Source: an uncultured Lachnospiraceae bacterium (GTDB lineage Bacteria > Bacillota > Clostridia > Lachnospirales > Lachnospiraceae). From it: 64,000 nt of DNA. The stretch is taken from NCBI GenBank assembly GCA_910577275.1, contig CAJTMW010000020.1, forward strand, positions 1 through 64,000. Reading direction: 5' to 3'. Of the stretch, positions 61,569 to 64,000 are shown piece after piece (position 1 is the stretch's first letter; every line of letters starts with the position of its first letter). The position numbers and the translations under genes were made by a program. The notes under the pieces were generated by a model. The model saw nothing but the letters and a program-made list of their open reading frames with translations, did no database searches and had not been told where the DNA came from.

Positions 61569-62269
61569 ACCTCCGGCTCATGCTTTTTCAGCATAAATAA
61601 AATTTTAAGGGCTTCCGTCACAGAGCTTCCCTTTAAGCTGGAAGCCGTTCCCACATAGTGAATCGGAACCTCCACCGTGCGCAGGTTCCGGCAGTAATAG
61701 CGCATTTCCGTCTGATACATATGTCCTGTGGACAGAAAGCTGTCCAGATGCATCTGCTCAAGAATTTCCCTCTGAAAGCCCTCAAAGCCGCTGGTCATGT
61801 CCTTAAGCGCAGTACCAAGCACCGCATTGGACAAAAAAGTGCCGCCCTGGCTTAAAATCCGCCGGTACAAGGGCTGCTCTTTCATGGAACCGCCGTCCAT
61901 AAACCGTGAGCCCCAGACGCAGTCGTAGCCCTCCTCCAGCTTTTCCAGAAACTGGGGAATTTCCGAGGGCAGATGGCTTCCCCCGCCGTCCATCTCAATT
62001 ATCCGCTCCGCCCCGTCGGCAAGGGCCCTCTTAAAGCCCTCCAGATAACAGCTGATAACCCCGGTGGACTTTTCATGGAAAATACATTTCACCTTATCGC
62101 TTAATCTTTCTCTGTCCCGTATGATTTCCTCTGTCCTGTCCTTCGAATAGCTGTCAATTACCGGATAAATATGTAAGTTGTCATAGGGCAGACCCAGAAT
62201 CTCATCCAGAATCCACCCCATGGTCGCCTCCTCGTTTGCCACGGGCATCACGATAATTGTTTTCTTCAT
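61550..62269 (-). CDS. GT2 family glycosyltransferase (polyprenyl-phosphate type)
   Basis: A 239-residue GT-A enzyme of family 2: IIVMPVANEEATMGWIL start, YPVIDSYSKDRTEEIIRD, the metal site EMDGGGSHLPSEIP and the later GSRFMDGGSMKEQPLYRRIL. This is the dolichyl-phosphate mannose synthase-like type, but it lacks the C-terminal membrane segments, so it probably makes a lipid-linked sugar with membrane partners. Confidence 0.85.
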   Translation of the reverse strand: MKKTIIVMPVANEEATMGWILDEILGLPYDNLHIYPVIDSYSKDRTEEIIRDRERLSDKVKCIFHEKSTGVISCYLEGFKRALADGAERIIEMDGGGSHLPSEIPQFLEKLEEGYDCVWGSRFMDGGSMKEQPLYRRILSQGGTFLSNAVLGTALKDMTSGFEGFQREILEQMHLDSFLSTGHMYQTEMRYYCRNLRTVEVPIHYVGTASSLKGSSVTEALKILFMLKKHEPEVCKWKR

Positions 62270-62276
62270 CTCCACC

Positions 62277-63773
62277 TCATTTGTAAAATTCATTACTGAA
62301 TATCAGATAATCGTCTCCGTCAACCAGAATAACCCTTCCTGCCAGAACATTACTGTAGGTCTCAAACAGATTCTTTGAAATCAGTAAAAGAGCGTCTTTA
62401 TCCTCCACGAATACGGGAACGCCCCCTTCTATGGGCTTCATATCCCCGATGATATAAATATCCGCCACGCTGTTCTGCTCCCACTCGTTCTGACGGCAGT
62501 ACTCATTCCGGCTGTTTTCAATGTAAATTCCGGCGCCCCGGTACTCCGGGTATTTTTCTATCAGGCAGGAAATATCCCTCCTGATATCCGTGTTGTTTTC
62601 ATATTCCAATGTCTGCAGATTCCACAGGGACTTTTTCACACTGGTTCCAAGACCGATAACCGGAAGCAAAAGCAGTATCAGCGCGGCCGCCTTCCTTTTG
62701 CCGGGAAGGTCCAGGGCCCGTCCCAGAACCGCTCCGGTAATCACGCAAAATGGCAGATAACAGATATAACCGTACCACTCCATAAACGAACCGGAAACAC
62801 TGTAAGCTGCCAGCGAAACCAAAAGCCACACCGCAAACAGATACAGTCTGCTTCCAATGATTTTTCTCAACAGGCTTTTTCCGTCCGCTGCTCTCTTTTC
62901 CTCTTTCCTCCGGAAAAAAAGAAGCGCCAGCGACCCGAGGATTGCCGCAAGAGAAAGCAAAACCACAGGCTTCGTCCCGAAATATCTGATATATCCCAGA
63001 TAATCAGACTCCTTCGTAACCCTGTCCACAATTTCCACGCCAAACATCTGCGCAAAAAAAGCAAATCCGTCGTAGGAAAACCGCACCGCCGCCCAGATTC
63101 CCGTAGGAAGCGCCGCGCCAATTGCCGCGCCGATATAATGCTTTAGCTTAAGCTTTTTATAAATTCTCGGCAGATACAGAATACAGACCACTACCCCGAT
63201 TCCCATATGCATACACTTTGCCATAAAGGCCAGCGACAAAAACACGCCGCAGCCAGTAAGAAACCAGGGTCTTTTTTCCGACTCATACAGACATACCATG
63301 GCTGCCATAAACATCAGCAAATACAGAGCGTCCGCATCCGCGCTTCTTGCCATATGGAAGAAAAACATATCCGTATAGGAGACGAAAACCATCCCGGCAA
63401 TCACTGCCGCCTTTTTCCCGAAATATCTTGCCGTTGATATAAAAATCAGCACAAAAAGCAGCACCGCGGCTATCGCAGAGGGCAGCCGCATGGCAAAAAA
63501 GCTAAAGCCCAGGCTCTGAAAACACAGGGCAATGCACCACATGATAAAGGGCGGCTTCAAATTATAATAGTCAACCGCATATCGGTAGGTCTGCACCCAC
63601 CAGTTCCCTGACTGAATCATTTCATAGGCGTTAATCCCGTAGATAGCCTCGTCCCAATTCTGAGTCCCGGCCTCGCCCAAATGATAAAAGCACAACACAC
63701 AAGTCCATGCGGTAAGAAGTAAAAACATTCCCGCAAATAAGAGCTTTCTTATAAAAATATCTTTCCTTTCCAA
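62277..63773 (-). CDS. GT39/ArnT-like membrane glycosyltransferase
   Basis: A 498-residue protein with about eleven membrane segments. The first outer loop has NWDEAIYGINAYEMI, with the Asp-Glu pair of the PMT/ArnT family, then YYNLKPPFIMW. It would transfer a sugar from a polyprenyl-phosphate carrier to a lipid or cell-envelope target. With the GT2 and DegT genes it recalls the arn-type order for amino-sugar attachment. Confidence 0.85.
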   Translation of the reverse strand: MERKDIFIRKLLFAGMFLLLTAWTCVLCFYHLGEAGTQNWDEAIYGINAYEMIQSGNWWVQTYRYAVDYYNLKPPFIMWCIALCFQSLGFSFFAMRLPSAIAAVLLFVLIFISTARYFGKKAAVIAGMVFVSYTDMFFFHMARSADADALYLLMFMAAMVCLYESEKRPWFLTGCGVFLSLAFMAKCMHMGIGVVVCILYLPRIYKKLKLKHYIGAAIGAALPTGIWAAVRFSYDGFAFFAQMFGVEIVDRVTKESDYLGYIRYFGTKPVVLLSLAAILGSLALLFFRRKEEKRAADGKSLLRKIIGSRLYLFAVWLLVSLAAYSVSGSFMEWYGYICYLPFCVITGAVLGRALDLPGKRKAAALILLLLPVIGLGTSVKKSLWNLQTLEYENNTDIRRDISCLIEKYPEYRGAGIYIENSRNEYCRQNEWEQNSVADIYIIGDMKPIEGGVPVFVEDKDALLLISKNLFETYSNVLAGRVILVDGDDYLIFSNEFYK

Positions 63774-63807
63774 AATTTTGTTCCCCTTTTACAACTGATT
63801 GCCTGTC

Positions 63808-64000
63808 TTATTTCACTGTATAGGCATTGCAGGCGTCAATCACCATCCCCGCCTCCTCGTCCGTCATTTCCGGGAAAAGAGGAAGCGTAATACAATGGGA
63901 GGCAAGATACTCCGCATTGGGGCAGTCCCCCGGCTGATAGCCCAGATTCTTATAGGCTTTCTGCAGATGGCAGGGCACCGGATAGTGCCGGTTGCACTCG
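63808..64000 (-). CDS. DegT/DnrJ/EryC1 aminotransferase, C-terminal end (runs off right edge)
   Basis: The last 63 codons of a PLP-dependent sugar aminotransferase: CNRHYPVPCHLQKAYKNLGY, followed by CPNAEYLASHCITLPLFPEM, which is the conserved end of the DegT/WecE/ArnB family. The PLP-binding lysine would lie outside the window. It is upstream of the GT39 gene with a 34-base gap, so the four genes form one run. It would make an amino sugar for transfer. Confidence 0.85.
   Translation of the reverse strand, partial: ECNRHYPVPCHLQKAYKNLGYQPGDCPNAEYLASHCITLPLFPEMTDEEAGMVIDACNAYTVK

Overview
The window looks like chromosomal DNA from an anaerobic gut Clostridia, most likely a Lachnospiraceae. 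The grounds are the low-to-mid GC content, strong AGGAGG-type ribosome binding sites with several TTG starts, proteins typical of Lachnospiraceae (PrgI/Maff2-type transfer genes, EFR1 and FMN oxidoreductases, GH127 sugar locus), and the many accessory elements. The genus cannot be set from sequence alone. No rRNA, tRNA or CRISPR array was seen.

Region 1 (1 to about 18,404) is the right-hand part of an integrative conjugative element (ICE), nearly all on the minus strand. It carries type IV secretion genes (VirB4-like start, PrgI, VirB6/TrbL-like, Maff2/TrbC-like, VirD4 coupling protein, PcfB/DUF3801), a MOBP-type relaxase, a MobC-like accessory protein with a candidate oriT, and plasmid-like maintenance functions: a 21-bp-period iteron array, a RepA/DUF6017-like initiator and a ParM/ParR pair. 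A VbhA antitoxin / Fic toxin pair sits inside the transfer operon. A five-gene redox/acetyltransferase cargo block separates mobC from the relaxase gene. The element shows decay: virD4 has an in-frame TAA, and the relaxase has ATA where its start codon should be. The right end appears to lie inside the Fic active-site motif of a host gene (18,373-19,095), a target type known for ICEs that use a TndX-like serine recombinase.

Region 2 (19,100-21,110) holds a dense run of five palindromes (19,665-19,810) with no convincing gene, then a lipoprotein gene. Region 3 (21,341-30,039) is a single-direction sugar utilisation operon: GH127 (beta-L-arabinofuranosidase type), an ABC sugar importer (binding protein and two permeases), a beta-propeller glycosidase, a GH2 enzyme and an AraC regulator.

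Region 4 (30,560-46,560) is patchy. It has a ferredoxin/NapH-like pair, a metallo-beta-lactamase-fold protein, gene remnants, and two diverged copies of a radical SAM gene with duplicated divergent promoter/operator regions. One copy still has its HxlR regulator; in the other, a Fic gene with a fused VbhA-like N-terminus occupies the place. YbaK, a TetR regulator with a membrane protein, a hydrolase, a HAD phosphatase, LrgAB, a stand-alone 5'-3' exonuclease, an AbrB/PIN toxin-antitoxin pair, a MATE exporter and an IS1182-family insertion sequence follow.

Region 5 (46,580-64,000) carries envelope and signalling functions: a GNAT-like pair, an ECF sigma factor with an ABC exporter, an MFS transporter, a two-component system with a FtsX-type ABC transporter, and a glycosyltransferase cluster (GT-C membrane proteins, GT2, FAD-dependent oxidoreductase, DegT aminotransferase) that runs off the right edge.
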